This document shows, piece after piece, positions 36,024 to 44,536 of a stretch of 64,000 bases of DNA (the first letter of the stretch is position 1; each line of letters starts with the position of its first letter). This DNA is from a bacterium. GTDB taxonomy: Bacteria > Campylobacterota > Campylobacteria > Campylobacterales > Sulfurimonadaceae. Below the pieces are notes generated by a model. That model was given only the letters and a program-made list of their open reading frames with translations, did no database searches and was not told the DNA's origin. The stretch spans positions 24,392 through 88,391 of the forward strand of contig JAHJJX010000009.1 of NCBI GenBank assembly GCA_018822665.1. The letters run 5' to 3'. The position numbers were made by a program, and so were the translations under genes.

Positions 36024-36358
36024 TAACGGCTAACAAAGATTGATAATATGAGACATAAAGTTTGAGAATGGATTTGTAAAGGATGGAAATCTAAAAATAG
36101 ATGCAAATATATTGTAAAGATTTTTAAATCATTACATAGATGAAAATATATTGATAAATGATATAACAAATAAGTATAATAGCAATGATGACATAAAGTT
36201 TAAAACTAAAAATTATGAACGGGGTAGTGAATAAACTCAAGCTATTTTAGTAAGATGGCTAGTTGGGATTTTATGTATAATTAATTTCAAATACGCTGTT
36301 CTGGATTTTTTAGAATAGTTTTTGTTATGCTTATAGCTTTAAAGTAAGGAGAATTATA
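36024..36358 (+). other. Degenerate intergenic region at the island's left edge
   Basis: A 335-bp AT-rich stretch with no intact gene. It carries short coding-like scraps: FENGFVKDGNLKIDANIL ending at about 36117, and DENILINDITNKY ending in a stop near 36233. GACATAAAGTTT is repeated at 36051 and 36189. The right part should hold the promoter of the downstream operon, with AAGGAGA just before the GTG start. It looks like decayed gene debris between mnmG and the methyltransferase operon. Confidence 0.4.
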
Positions 36359-37555
36359 GTGAATATACAACATTACATTGATCTGTTCTCAGGTTGTGGT
36401 GGTTTGGCGTTAGGACTACATAATGCTGGGTGGAAAGGTTTATTTGCTGTTGAAAAAAGTAAAGATGCATTCTCAACTTTGAAACATAATCTTATAGATA
36501 ATAACTCAAATTTTGATTGGCCAGATTGGCTACCAAAACAAAATCATGATATAAACAATATTATTGAAGAACATGAAGAAAAATTAAAATTATTAAGAGG
36601 TAAAATTTCTCTTATAGCAGGTGGACCACCTTGTCAAGGTTTCTCAATGGCAGGAAGAAGAAGAGAAAAAGATGATAGAAACAAGCTTATAGATTCGTAT
36701 ATTAAATTTATAGAGCTTGTGCAACCAGAAGTTCTGTTTTTTGAAAATGTAAAAGGTTTTACGATTGGTTTTAAAAAAGGCAATGAAAGAGGAGAAGCCT
36801 ATTCTGTTTATGTTGTGAAAAAATTACGAGAGTTAGGTTACAACATACATGGAAAGATTGTTGATTTTTCTGAATACGGAGTGCCGCAAAAAAGACAAAG
36901 ATATATTTTAGTCGGTATGAAAAATGGAGAATCAAAAGAGTTTTTTGAAGCTATAACTCAAAATAGAGCAAAGTTTTTTAAATCAAAAAATTTAGAAAAA
37001 GATACTACATCCTTAAATGACGCTATATCAGATTTGCTCCAATCCAACGGAACAAAAGAATCACCAGATACAAAAAATTTTCAAGCAGGTGTCTATGCTA
37101 ATGCTACAAGCTCTTATCAAAAGCTGATGAGACAAAATAGACCTTTAACAAATCAGATTGCAGATAGTCACAGGTTCGCCAAACATAAAGTAGAAACTGT
37201 AGAAAAATTTCAATATATTTTAGATAATGGTATCGCAAATAAAAATATATCTGATGATATAAAAGAAAAATACAGCATGAAAAAAAGAACAGTTGTTCCA
37301 CTTTGTAAAATTTCAGCCACACCAACGCTTACAACTTTACCAGACGATTATATCCACTACTGCGAACCTAGAATTTTGACAGTAAGAGAATACGCAAGAA
37401 TACAATCTTTCCCGGATAGTTACGAATTTAAAGGTGGCTACACAACAGGTGGTGAGCGAAGAAAAGTCGATGTTCCTAGATATACGCAAATAGGAAATGC
37501 GATTCCTCCTCTTTTTGCTGAGCAAGCTGGGATTGTTTTGAAGGATATGATTTAG
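36359..37555 (+). CDS. C5-cytosine DNA methyltransferase (Dcm family)
   Basis: SAM-dependent DNA cytosine-C5 methylase. The ordered motifs are clear in the 398-residue protein: I DLFSGCGGLALGL (8-20), IV GGPPCQGFS with the catalytic cysteine near 92, VI ENVKGF (129-134), VIII QKRQRYILVG (177-186), and X QIGNAIPPLF near 383-392. The target-recognition region lies between VIII and X and the site cannot be read from sequence. GTG start with AAGGAGA upstream. It is directly abutted by the ATPase gene. No adjacent restriction endonuclease is recognised, so the partner effector may be the downstream REC-HEPN protein. Confidence 0.93.
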   Translation: MNIQHYIDLFSGCGGLALGLHNAGWKGLFAVEKSKDAFSTLKHNLIDNNSNFDWPDWLPKQNHDINNIIEEHEEKLKLLRGKISLIAGGPPCQGFSMAGRRREKDDRNKLIDSYIKFIELVQPEVLFFENVKGFTIGFKKGNERGEAYSVYVVKKLRELGYNIHGKIVDFSEYGVPQKRQRYILVGMKNGESKEFFEAITQNRAKFFKSKNLEKDTTSLNDAISDLLQSNGTKESPDTKNFQAGVYANATSSYQKLMRQNRPLTNQIADSHRFAKHKVETVEKFQYILDNGIANKNISDDIKEKYSMKKRTVVPLCKISATPTLTTLPDDYIHYCEPRILTVREYARIQSFPDSYEFKGGYTTGGERRKVDVPRYTQIGNAIPPLFAEQAGIVLKDMI

Positions 37556-40126
37556 ATGAATACTGAGTGGGAAAATGTATATTTTTTATCACATGTAAAT
37601 ATTAAAAATATTATAGGTAAAGAGCTTATCAATAATGATAATGTTGCCGTCATGGAACTTGTAAAAAATTCTTATGATGCAGGTGCTAAAGAAGTAACTG
37701 TAGAATTTAAAAAATTAAAAAGCCAAGATAGAAAACTTCATGAAATTATAATAGCAGATGATGGAATTGGTATGTCTAAAGAAGATATATTGCATAAGTG
37801 GCTCAATCTTGCTTACTCCATCAAAAGAGTGCAAAATGCACAAAATAATAGACTTCAGGCTGGAAATAAAGGTATAGGGCGATTTTCTTGTGATAGACTT
37901 GGTAAAAAGTTAGATATATATACAAAAAAAGATTCTAAAGCATATCATTTGAAAATAGATTGGGAAGATTTTGAAAATGTACAAGATTATAATGTACAGA
38001 TTAATCAAATTCCTATGAAGTTAAAAGAAGTATCTGATGATGAGATATATCAAGATACCTCTTGTAACATTGGCAAAAATGGGACAATAATCAAAATATC
38101 TTACTTGAGAACAAGGTGGATAAAATTTAATGAAAATAGTTTATTTAATGAAGTGTTGAACTATCAAAAATTTGTTTCACTCAAATCTACATTAGAAAAA
38201 TTAATTAACAAAAGTCAAGTTGAAAGTGATAATTTTAAAATCTTTCTTAAAGTGCAAGAGATAGATGATGATAATGAAGATTCTTATAGTAAAAAGATAA
38301 ATGGAGAGATAGAAAATAAGTTTTTTGAAAAGTTGGATTTTGATACAACATATATTCATTCCGCGATTAGTAAAGATGGTAAATATATCATCACAAAGTT
38401 AAAGGATAGAGATAAAATTATTTTTAAAACAATTGAGCGAAATAGAGAATTTCCTGATTTAAAAAATATTAAAATCATTTTAATGCACCTAAACTTTTAT
38501 GGAAAAGCTTATTTCATGAAACAAATGGGTGTGAGAAGTGTAGATTTTGGTTCTGTCTATCTTTTTATTAATGGTTTTAGAATACCACCTTATGGAGAAA
38601 TTGATAATGATTCATTTGGGATGGAAATGAGAAAAGGACAAGGACAAAGAAGATATTTAGGTGGCAGGGAAATTATTGGCAGAATAGAAATAGAAGATAG
38701 AACAGAACAGTACCCAATAATTTCAAGCAGAGAAGGAATTGTTCAAAATGAAGCATTTCGTCAGTTAATTCATAAGTCTACAAAATCTACAAAATCTCAA
38801 ATTAAAAATAATGGTTTTTTTTATAAAACACTTAAAAGACTTGAAAGATATGTGGTAGAGGGACTTAAATGGGATAGTGTTCCAAGGAGTGTGACAGAAG
38901 TTACAATAAATAAGATGATAAAACAAAAAAATTGGAATGTGGATAAAGAAATCTATCTTATAAACAGAGAAGAAAAACTAAATAATGTTAGTAAAAAAAT
39001 TTTTCAAATAATGAGTATTGATTCTGCTGGCATAGTAGATTTAAATATTAATGATGAAGTTTTATCACACTTGATTGAAAAAGACACTCTAAAAACCCAG
39101 AAAAATATCACACAATTTTTAAAAGATTTTAGCAAAGTTCCAAATTATGCTGTCGATGAAAAAACTAAGCAATTTGTAAAAAAAGCAATTGAAAATATTG
39201 GGGATGAAACTTTATTGAAAAAAGTTGATTTTGTTTTGAATAATAATGTGAATAAAATTGATAATTTATTAAATAAAGAAGAAACATACAATCAGCTAGA
39301 TAAAAAAATAAAGATTTTGGAAAGTGAACAAGAAAATTTAAAAAAAGAGTTAGAACAAAGTGAAGAAAAAAATAAAAATTTAAAGCAAGAATTAGAAAAA
39401 ATAAATTTAGACTTAGAACAAAAAAAGAAACATAACGCTTTTCAAGGTTCAATACTAGGTACAGAAAAAAAGTATATTATGGGACTTCAACATCAAATTA
39501 AACATTCAACCAGTAGAATAATCAATAACTTACAATTATTTTTAGAGGAGAAAGGGGTTGATAATTTAAACAATGATGAAAAATCTTTTTTAAAAGTTAT
39601 TTCAATGGAATCTTCTAAAATTTTATCTATTGCCAACTTTATTACTAAAGCAAATTATAACTTACAAGCGAAAGAAGATGAAGAGGATATCGTCAATTTT
39701 ATAAATCATTATATTAATGAAATTTATATTAATGAATCAAAGATAATTGATACAGATTTTGATGAAATAAGAGTTCATACAAATGATATTGAATACAAAT
39801 GTAAATATATACCTTTAGAAATTACTACAATAGTTGATAATTTTATTTCTAATGCCGAGAATGCAAAAGCAAAAATTATCTCATTTGAATTTTTTAGAAA
39901 TAACAAAGAATTGGTGATAAAGATTACAGATGACGGCAAAGGAATAAAATCGGATAAGATTGACGATATATTTGATTTTGGAACTACTACAACTGGTGGC
40001 TCTGGAATAGGATTATATAATGTAAAATCTACAATAAAAAATATGAATGGTTCTATTTTTGTAGAATCAGATGGTTCTAGCTTTTCTACATTTTCAATAA
40101 GGATAAATAATGAAATTAGAGTATAA
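37556..40126 (+). CDS. Hybrid GHKL ATPase with a C-terminal histidine-kinase module
   Basis: An 856-residue protein carrying two GHKL ATP-binding regions. The N-terminal one is Hsp90/MORC-like: VMELVKNSYDAGAKEV with the catalytic glutamate and Mg-binding asparagine (about 34 and 38), IIADDGIGM (66-73) and GNKGIGRFS (103-111). A middle region of about 350 residues follows, then a charged coiled coil at about 580-627. The C-terminal module looks like a kinase core: LQHQIKHSTSRI with a possible phospho-accepting histidine near 646, the N-box DNFISNAENAKAK (761-773), ITDDGKGI, and GGSGIGLYNVKS. There is no membrane segment. It starts one base after the methylase stop and overlaps the REC gene by 17 bases. 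Confidence 0.8.
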   Translation: MNTEWENVYFLSHVNIKNIIGKELINNDNVAVMELVKNSYDAGAKEVTVEFKKLKSQDRKLHEIIIADDGIGMSKEDILHKWLNLAYSIKRVQNAQNNRLQAGNKGIGRFSCDRLGKKLDIYTKKDSKAYHLKIDWEDFENVQDYNVQINQIPMKLKEVSDDEIYQDTSCNIGKNGTIIKISYLRTRWIKFNENSLFNEVLNYQKFVSLKSTLEKLINKSQVESDNFKIFLKVQEIDDDNEDSYSKKINGEIENKFFEKLDFDTTYIHSAISKDGKYIITKLKDRDKIIFKTIERNREFPDLKNIKIILMHLNFYGKAYFMKQMGVRSVDFGSVYLFINGFRIPPYGEIDNDSFGMEMRKGQGQRRYLGGREIIGRIEIEDRTEQYPIISSREGIVQNEAFRQLIHKSTKSTKSQIKNNGFFYKTLKRLERYVVEGLKWDSVPRSVTEVTINKMIKQKNWNVDKEIYLINREEKLNNVSKKIFQIMSIDSAGIVDLNINDEVLSHLIEKDTLKTQKNITQFLKDFSKVPNYAVDEKTKQFVKKAIENIGDETLLKKVDFVLNNNVNKIDNLLNKEETYNQLDKKIKILESEQENLKKELEQSEEKNKNLKQELEKINLDLEQKKKHNAFQGSILGTEKKYIMGLQHQIKHSTSRIINNLQLFLEEKGVDNLNNDEKSFLKVISMESSKILSIANFITKANYNLQAKEDEEDIVNFINHYINEIYINESKIIDTDFDEIRVHTNDIEYKCKYIPLEITTIVDNFISNAENAKAKIISFEFFRNNKELVIKITDDGKGIKSDKIDDIFDFGTTTTGGSGIGLYNVKSTIKNMNGSIFVESDGSSFSTFSIRINNEIRV

Positions 40127-41015
40127 AATTCTTTGGCTTGATGACCATATTGAAGAATTTATAGCAGATAGACATATTCAAAGTGTAGAGAAATTTTTAG
40201 AAGAAGAAGGTTTTGAAGGCGAGATAGTAGCAGTAAAAAGCATAAGTGATTTTTTTGACAAACTAGATAATAGCTTTGATTTAATACTTACTGATTTTCA
40301 CATGAAAGAAATGAATGGTGATGAAGTTGTAAAAAAGATTAGAAGAGACAGCCATATCTTCACAGAAATATTATTTTATACAGCTCAAGGTGGTTTAACT
40401 AATACTGATAAGTTAGATAGAATATCATTCTTGCAAACTACAAAAAACCATCACAAACAGGTTGTTGATAAAGTTAAGGATTTGATTAGTTTGACAGTAC
40501 AAAAGTTTCATGATATTGTTGTTATGCGTGGGATGATAATGAACGAAACAAGCGATATGGATAATCAAAAACTTGAAATGATTAAACAATATATTAACAA
40601 TTTAGATATTGAAAAAACAAAAGATTTAAAACTGGATATTTTAAATCAAATTAATGAGCATTTTAATCAAAAACTAGAATGTATTGATGGAGATTGGAAA
40701 ACAAAAGATAATGGTTTAAAAAGCTTAATGAAAGATTCTTTTGTATTTAGTGCTGATTATAAAATAAAAACTCTTAGTTGGATTCTAAATGATATGTCAG
40801 AAGCAGATTTTTCGGAAGCGTATCAAGAAGAGATTATTAAAATCAGAAATAAATTTGCTCATTCAAAATTAGAAATAGATCTAGAGACAGGTAGAAAATA
40901 TTTTAAACATGGTGAAGATGGATTAACATTTGATGAGATTTTATGTAAAACTATTCGAGCGAATATAAAAAAGCATAAAGGAAATTTGAAAAATCTCAAT
41001 GATAAAATAAAATGA
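40110..41015 (+). CDS. Response regulator receiver domain fused to a HEPN-like domain
   Basis: A 301-residue cytoplasmic protein. The receiver domain has ILWLDDH (acidic pair at 11-12), LILTDFHMKEMNGDEV with the probable phospho-acceptor at D62, and LFYTAQGG with T91. After a long helical linker, the C-terminal region holds EIIKIRNKFAHSK, which contains the R-N-x3-H pattern (R246 to H251) of HEPN ribonucleases. No DNA-binding output domain is seen. The inference is that phosphorylation or ligand sensing by the upstream kinase-like protein controls an RNA-cleaving effector. The stop overlaps the phosphatase start (ATGA). Confidence 0.7.
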   Translation: MKLEYKILWLDDHIEEFIADRHIQSVEKFLEEEGFEGEIVAVKSISDFFDKLDNSFDLILTDFHMKEMNGDEVVKKIRRDSHIFTEILFYTAQGGLTNTDKLDRISFLQTTKNHHKQVVDKVKDLISLTVQKFHDIVVMRGMIMNETSDMDNQKLEMIKQYINNLDIEKTKDLKLDILNQINEHFNQKLECIDGDWKTKDNGLKSLMKDSFVFSADYKIKTLSWILNDMSEADFSEAYQEEIIKIRNKFAHSKLEIDLETGRKYFKHGEDGLTFDEILCKTIRANIKKHKGNLKNLNDKIK

Positions 41016-41689
41016 ATAGACTTATAATTTATGGCGATATTCACGGCTGTTACAATGAATTAATATCTCTGCGTAAAAAAATAAATCCTCAAAAAGATGA
41101 TATCGAAGTATGTGTAGGAGATATTATCACAAGAGGTAAAGACTCCGTTAAAACACTGCGATACATTCAAGAGCATAATATTAAATCAGTTCTTGGAAAC
41201 CACGAAGATAAAATAATTAGATACCTTCAATATGAAAAACAAGCAAGTAAAAATCCCATAATACTCGATGAAGATGAGCAAAACATAGTGAATAATTTAA
41301 ACTCAAAAGATATTGATTTTTTGATGAGTTTGCCATTATTTATGAAGTATGAAAATATAACTATTTTGCATGGTGGTCTAAAAAATAGTTGTGATTTAGA
41401 CAATTTAACAAAAAATGAAAAGTCAAAGATACTTAGAATGAGATACCTTGATAAAAATCAAAATTTTATAACTTTTGGGAAAGAAGATAATAATTCTATT
41501 TTTTGGGCAGATTTGTATGATGGAAATCAAGGGTTTGTTATATATGGGCATCAATGGCTTCTGGAAGCAAAAATAGATAAGTTTGCAATAGGGATAGATA
41601 CAGGATGTGTATATGGGAATAAGCTTAGCGCAGTTGTATTTGACCAGGCAGAGTATAAATTATATGAAGTTGAAAGTAAGGTTAATTAA
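41012..41689 (+). CDS. PPP-type metallophosphatase
   Basis: A 225-residue protein of the bacterial calcineurin-like/PPP phosphatase family. Metal-binding motifs are IYGDIHGCY (6-14), VGDIITRGKDS (35-45; the usual GDxVDRG with T for D), and LGNHEDK (61-67). A later GHQW and IDTGCVYGNKL match the C-terminal histidine and substrate region. It may act as a protein phosphatase or nucleotide phosphatase. Its four-base overlap with the REC-HEPN gene makes it part of the same operon, where it could reverse phosphorylation or remove a signal nucleotide; that is inference. Confidence 0.82.
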   Translation: MNRLIIYGDIHGCYNELISLRKKINPQKDDIEVCVGDIITRGKDSVKTLRYIQEHNIKSVLGNHEDKIIRYLQYEKQASKNPIILDEDEQNIVNNLNSKDIDFLMSLPLFMKYENITILHGGLKNSCDLDNLTKNEKSKILRMRYLDKNQNFITFGKEDNNSIFWADLYDGNQGFVIYGHQWLLEAKIDKFAIGIDTGCVYGNKLSAVVFDQAEYKLYEVESKVN

Positions 41690-41821
41690 TTATAGAACCG
41701 CTGGATAGATAGTGTAAGTAATTATTATGTAGAATCATATAAATTATTAAAAGGTTGAAATTTTGAATTAATCGTTATCGGATACTATTAACAAAGAGAG
41801 AAACAAAACTAGGAAATTAAA

Positions 41822-42688
41822 ATGAAAACTTATTATTACGTACACACGGGACACAGGATAGGATTGGACAGATTTAGAAGAGCTGCAACAATAATCCGCT
41901 CACTTGGTGATGTAGATATTACTTTGCTTTGCTCAGATTATCGTATTGCGCAAGTTGCCCGTGAGTTTGGAGTAAAAAATAGCTTAGGACTTGATGTCAT
42001 TAGAAATATACCTCAAATATCACATCATGGCGATAAAATTATTTTTGATTCAGATGAAGCTAACCCTATTATGCTTGAGGACATGAGGAACTATTTTTCA
42101 AGGTTTATAAGAGTCAGTGATTGTCCAGATGATAAAAAAGAAAATAAAGAACTTTTGATTTCTCCATATTTAAATGGCGAGGGAATTTGCAATAGCTATG
42201 TCATTGATGACAAATATTTTGAGCAGGCAGAAAAAAGTATAGGAATATCTTATTTTTTTGGTGATGATGATTATGAAAAAGATTTAGAAAAAAATTTATC
42301 CTTACTAGAAGGAATAAGCCCTGAATTACAGCTGGGATTTTATTATTTTCTTGATTATGAAGAGATGCTCAAAAGCAAGTTTGTTCATTATCATGAATTT
42401 GAAGAGTATGATGAGATGATTAAAAAAACAGATATTTTGATAACAGCTTCGCCTCAAGCAGTTTTAGAAAACCTAGCATCGGGGGGAAGGCCTATTTATA
42501 TTCAAAGAGAAGACTATACTCGAAATTTTCAAAATCTTTTTACAAGTTTAAATATTCCAATTGTTGATAATTATGATAAAAATAAATTAACATACGCAAT
42601 AAAAACAATAAATAATAATAATTATCTTAAACCGAAACAATATTGTAACAAAATTTCCAAATTTATAAAAGAAAACTTAAATTTATAA
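41822..42688 (+). CDS. GT-B/PseG-like conserved hypothetical protein
   Basis: A 288-residue protein with a glycosyltransferase-B-like layout: an N-terminal half starting YYYVHTGHRIGLDRFRRAA and a C-terminal half with DILITASPQAVLENLASGG followed by RPIYIQR, which resembles the nucleotide-sugar-binding end of PseG/GT-B enzymes. The donor and acceptor cannot be inferred. It lies between the defence-like operon and petA, separated from both by short gaps, and may be a core gene rather than cargo. Confidence 0.45.
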   Translation: MKTYYYVHTGHRIGLDRFRRAATIIRSLGDVDITLLCSDYRIAQVAREFGVKNSLGLDVIRNIPQISHHGDKIIFDSDEANPIMLEDMRNYFSRFIRVSDCPDDKKENKELLISPYLNGEGICNSYVIDDKYFEQAEKSIGISYFFGDDDYEKDLEKNLSLLEGISPELQLGFYYFLDYEEMLKSKFVHYHEFEEYDEMIKKTDILITASPQAVLENLASGGRPIYIQREDYTRNFQNLFTSLNIPIVDNYDKNKLTYAIKTINNNNYLKPKQYCNKISKFIKENLNL

Positions 42689-42709
42689 TTAATTAAAACT
42701 TTTTTGGTA

Positions 42710-42715
42710 TATAAT
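42710..42715 (+). promoter_or_regulatory. Probable -10 box of petABC
   Basis: TATAAT 33 bp before the petA ATG, in a TATATAAT context after a T-rich tract. Confidence 0.5.
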
Positions 42716-42748
42716 AAACCTTTTAAAATTCACAATAAGTGAGCAAAT

Positions 42749-43273
42749 ATGATGAATGAGAGCCGTAGAGGTTTTATGGGTAAAGCATTTGGTGCTGTTG
42801 CGGCAGTTGGTGCGGTGGGCTCACTAGTTGCTATGAAGAAGACTTGGGACCCGCTCCCAAGTGTTATGGCGGCTGGTTTTACTACCGTAGATTTAAGTAA
42901 GTTATCTGACAATAAACTTGAGATTGCAAAATGGCAGGGTAAGCCAATTTTCATACTTAGATTTGGCGCAGATATGCCTGAAGTAGAAAAAAGAAGTGTT
43001 AAAGTTGGGAATCATTACTATTCCGTAATGATTGGTTTATGTACGCATTTAGGGTGTATACCGGCTTATGCGCAAGAAGAACATAAATTTAAGTGTGCTT
43101 GCCATGGTGGTGAATTTGACTCAGCAGGAGTGCACACATTCGGTCCTCCTCCTCGTCCATTAGATATTCCGCCTTTTTCAATTAAAGATGAAAATACTAT
43201 TGTTTTAGGTGAAGCTGGTCCAGAGTATAAAGCGTTGATAGCTCGTCTTTCAACAAATAGTAATATAGCATAA
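42749..43273 (+). CDS. petA: Rieske iron-sulphur subunit of the bc1 complex
   Basis: Transfers electrons from quinol to cytochrome c1. The 174-residue protein has a twin-arginine-type N-terminus (ESRRGFMGKAF) and one membrane helix, then the Rieske boxes CTHLGC (98-103) and CACHGG (116-121), which supply the C/H ligands and the disulphide. It is shorter than many mitochondrial-type Rieske proteins but normal for the phylum. It starts at 42749, or at ATG 42752. Confidence 0.95.
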   Translation: MMNESRRGFMGKAFGAVAAVGAVGSLVAMKKTWDPLPSVMAAGFTTVDLSKLSDNKLEIAKWQGKPIFILRFGADMPEVEKRSVKVGNHYYSVMIGLCTHLGCIPAYAQEEHKFKCACHGGEFDSAGVHTFGPPPRPLDIPPFSIKDENTIVLGEAGPEYKALIARLSTNSNIA

Positions 43274-43285
43274 GGGGAGTAGAGT

Positions 43286-44536
43286 ATGGCAGAATTTGAA
43301 AAAGCTAACTCTGTAGGTGAGTGGTTTGACCAAAGACTAAATACAAGTGGTTTTTGGCGTGTAATGATGACGGAATATTGGATTCCTAAAAATATTAACT
43401 TTTTATGGGCGATGGGTGCACTTCTTGCGATGCTGTTTGCATTATTGCTTGTAACTGGTATTTTCTTACTTATGTATTATAAGCCGGATGTAAATATGGC
43501 ATTTGATAGTGTAAACTATACAATAATGCAAGAAGTTGCCTATGGTTGGTTGTTTAGAAATGTTCATGGTGTTGGTGCATCTGTTGTTTTCTTGGTAATT
43601 TATATACACATGTTTACTGCTATTTATTACGGTTCATACAAAAAAGGGCGTGAGATGATTTGGCTTTCTGGTATGTTGCTATTTGTAACATTTTCAGCAG
43701 AAGGTTTCTCAGGATATATGCTACCATGGGGTCAAATGTCTTATTGGGCTGCGTATGTTATTACTGAAATTTTTGGCGGTATCCCTTTTATTGGTGATGA
43801 GCTTGTCGTATGGATTCGCGGTAACTTCTATGTTGCAGATGCTACGCTTACGCGTTTCTTTATGTTGCATGTTCTTTTAATTCCAATGGCTATTTTAGGT
43901 GCTATTGTATTTCACTTTTATACGCTTCGTTTTCCTCACGTTAATAATGAAGAGGGTGAATTTTTTGATTATAAAGAAGAAAGCCAAAAATATTTGGCAG
44001 GTAAAAAAGCTGAATCTAAAGTTATCGCATTTTGGCCAGACTTTTTATCTAAAGATTTTATGGTTATTACTATTTTTATGATCTTTTTCTTTTATCTTGT
44101 TTTTTACCATAATGCATTTGCAATGGACCCTGTAAACTTTGATAAAGCCGATGGCATGAAAACTCCGGCACACATTTACCCAGAGTGGTATTTTTTATGG
44201 TCTTATGAAGTTCTTCGCGGATTCTTCTTTGATATAGCTGGAATTTCCGGTAAGTCTTTAGGTCTAATGGCATTTGGTTTTGCTCAAGGTATTTTCATGG
44301 TACTCCCATGGTTAGACAGATCTCCAATGGTAAAACCAGCGAATCAAAGACCTGTGTTTAAATACTGGTTCTGGTTGTTGATGGCAGACTTGTTCGTACT
44401 GACAATATTTGGAAAACTACCTCCAACAGGTGCTAATGCTTGGGTTGGTTTCTTCGCTTCTATGACATTCTTAGTATTGTTTATAGCGTTACCATTCTTG
44501 ACCAAGTTAGAAGCTAAAATAGTAGGGGGTAAATAA
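43286..44536 (+). CDS. petB: Cytochrome b of the bc1 complex
   Basis: A 416-residue membrane protein carrying the quinol oxidation and reduction sites. It shows the two haem-histidine helices (FRNVHGVGASVVFLVIYIHM and a later HVLLIPMAILGAIVFHFYTL), the GYMLPWGQMSYW stretch, and PEWYFLWSYEVLRG of the Qo site. The length indicates one chain with all eight helices. It begins 12 bases after petA. Confidence 0.96.
   Translation: MAEFEKANSVGEWFDQRLNTSGFWRVMMTEYWIPKNINFLWAMGALLAMLFALLLVTGIFLLMYYKPDVNMAFDSVNYTIMQEVAYGWLFRNVHGVGASVVFLVIYIHMFTAIYYGSYKKGREMIWLSGMLLFVTFSAEGFSGYMLPWGQMSYWAAYVITEIFGGIPFIGDELVVWIRGNFYVADATLTRFFMLHVLLIPMAILGAIVFHFYTLRFPHVNNEEGEFFDYKEESQKYLAGKKAESKVIAFWPDFLSKDFMVITIFMIFFFYLVFYHNAFAMDPVNFDKADGMKTPAHIYPEWYFLWSYEVLRGFFFDIAGISGKSLGLMAFGFAQGIFMVLPWLDRSPMVKPANQRPVFKYWFWLLMADLFVLTIFGKLPPTGANAWVGFFASMTFLVLFIALPFLTKLEAKIVGGK

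Noticed and set aside
36359..37555. Classical type II restriction-modification locus
   Set aside because: No gene in the operon or its flanks shows a recognisable restriction endonuclease, and the neighbouring genes encode ATPase, receiver and phosphatase domains.
40110..41015. Ordinary transcriptional response regulator
   Set aside because: There is no winged-helix, HTH or other DNA-binding output after the receiver; the C-terminal half is helical with an RNKFAH motif.
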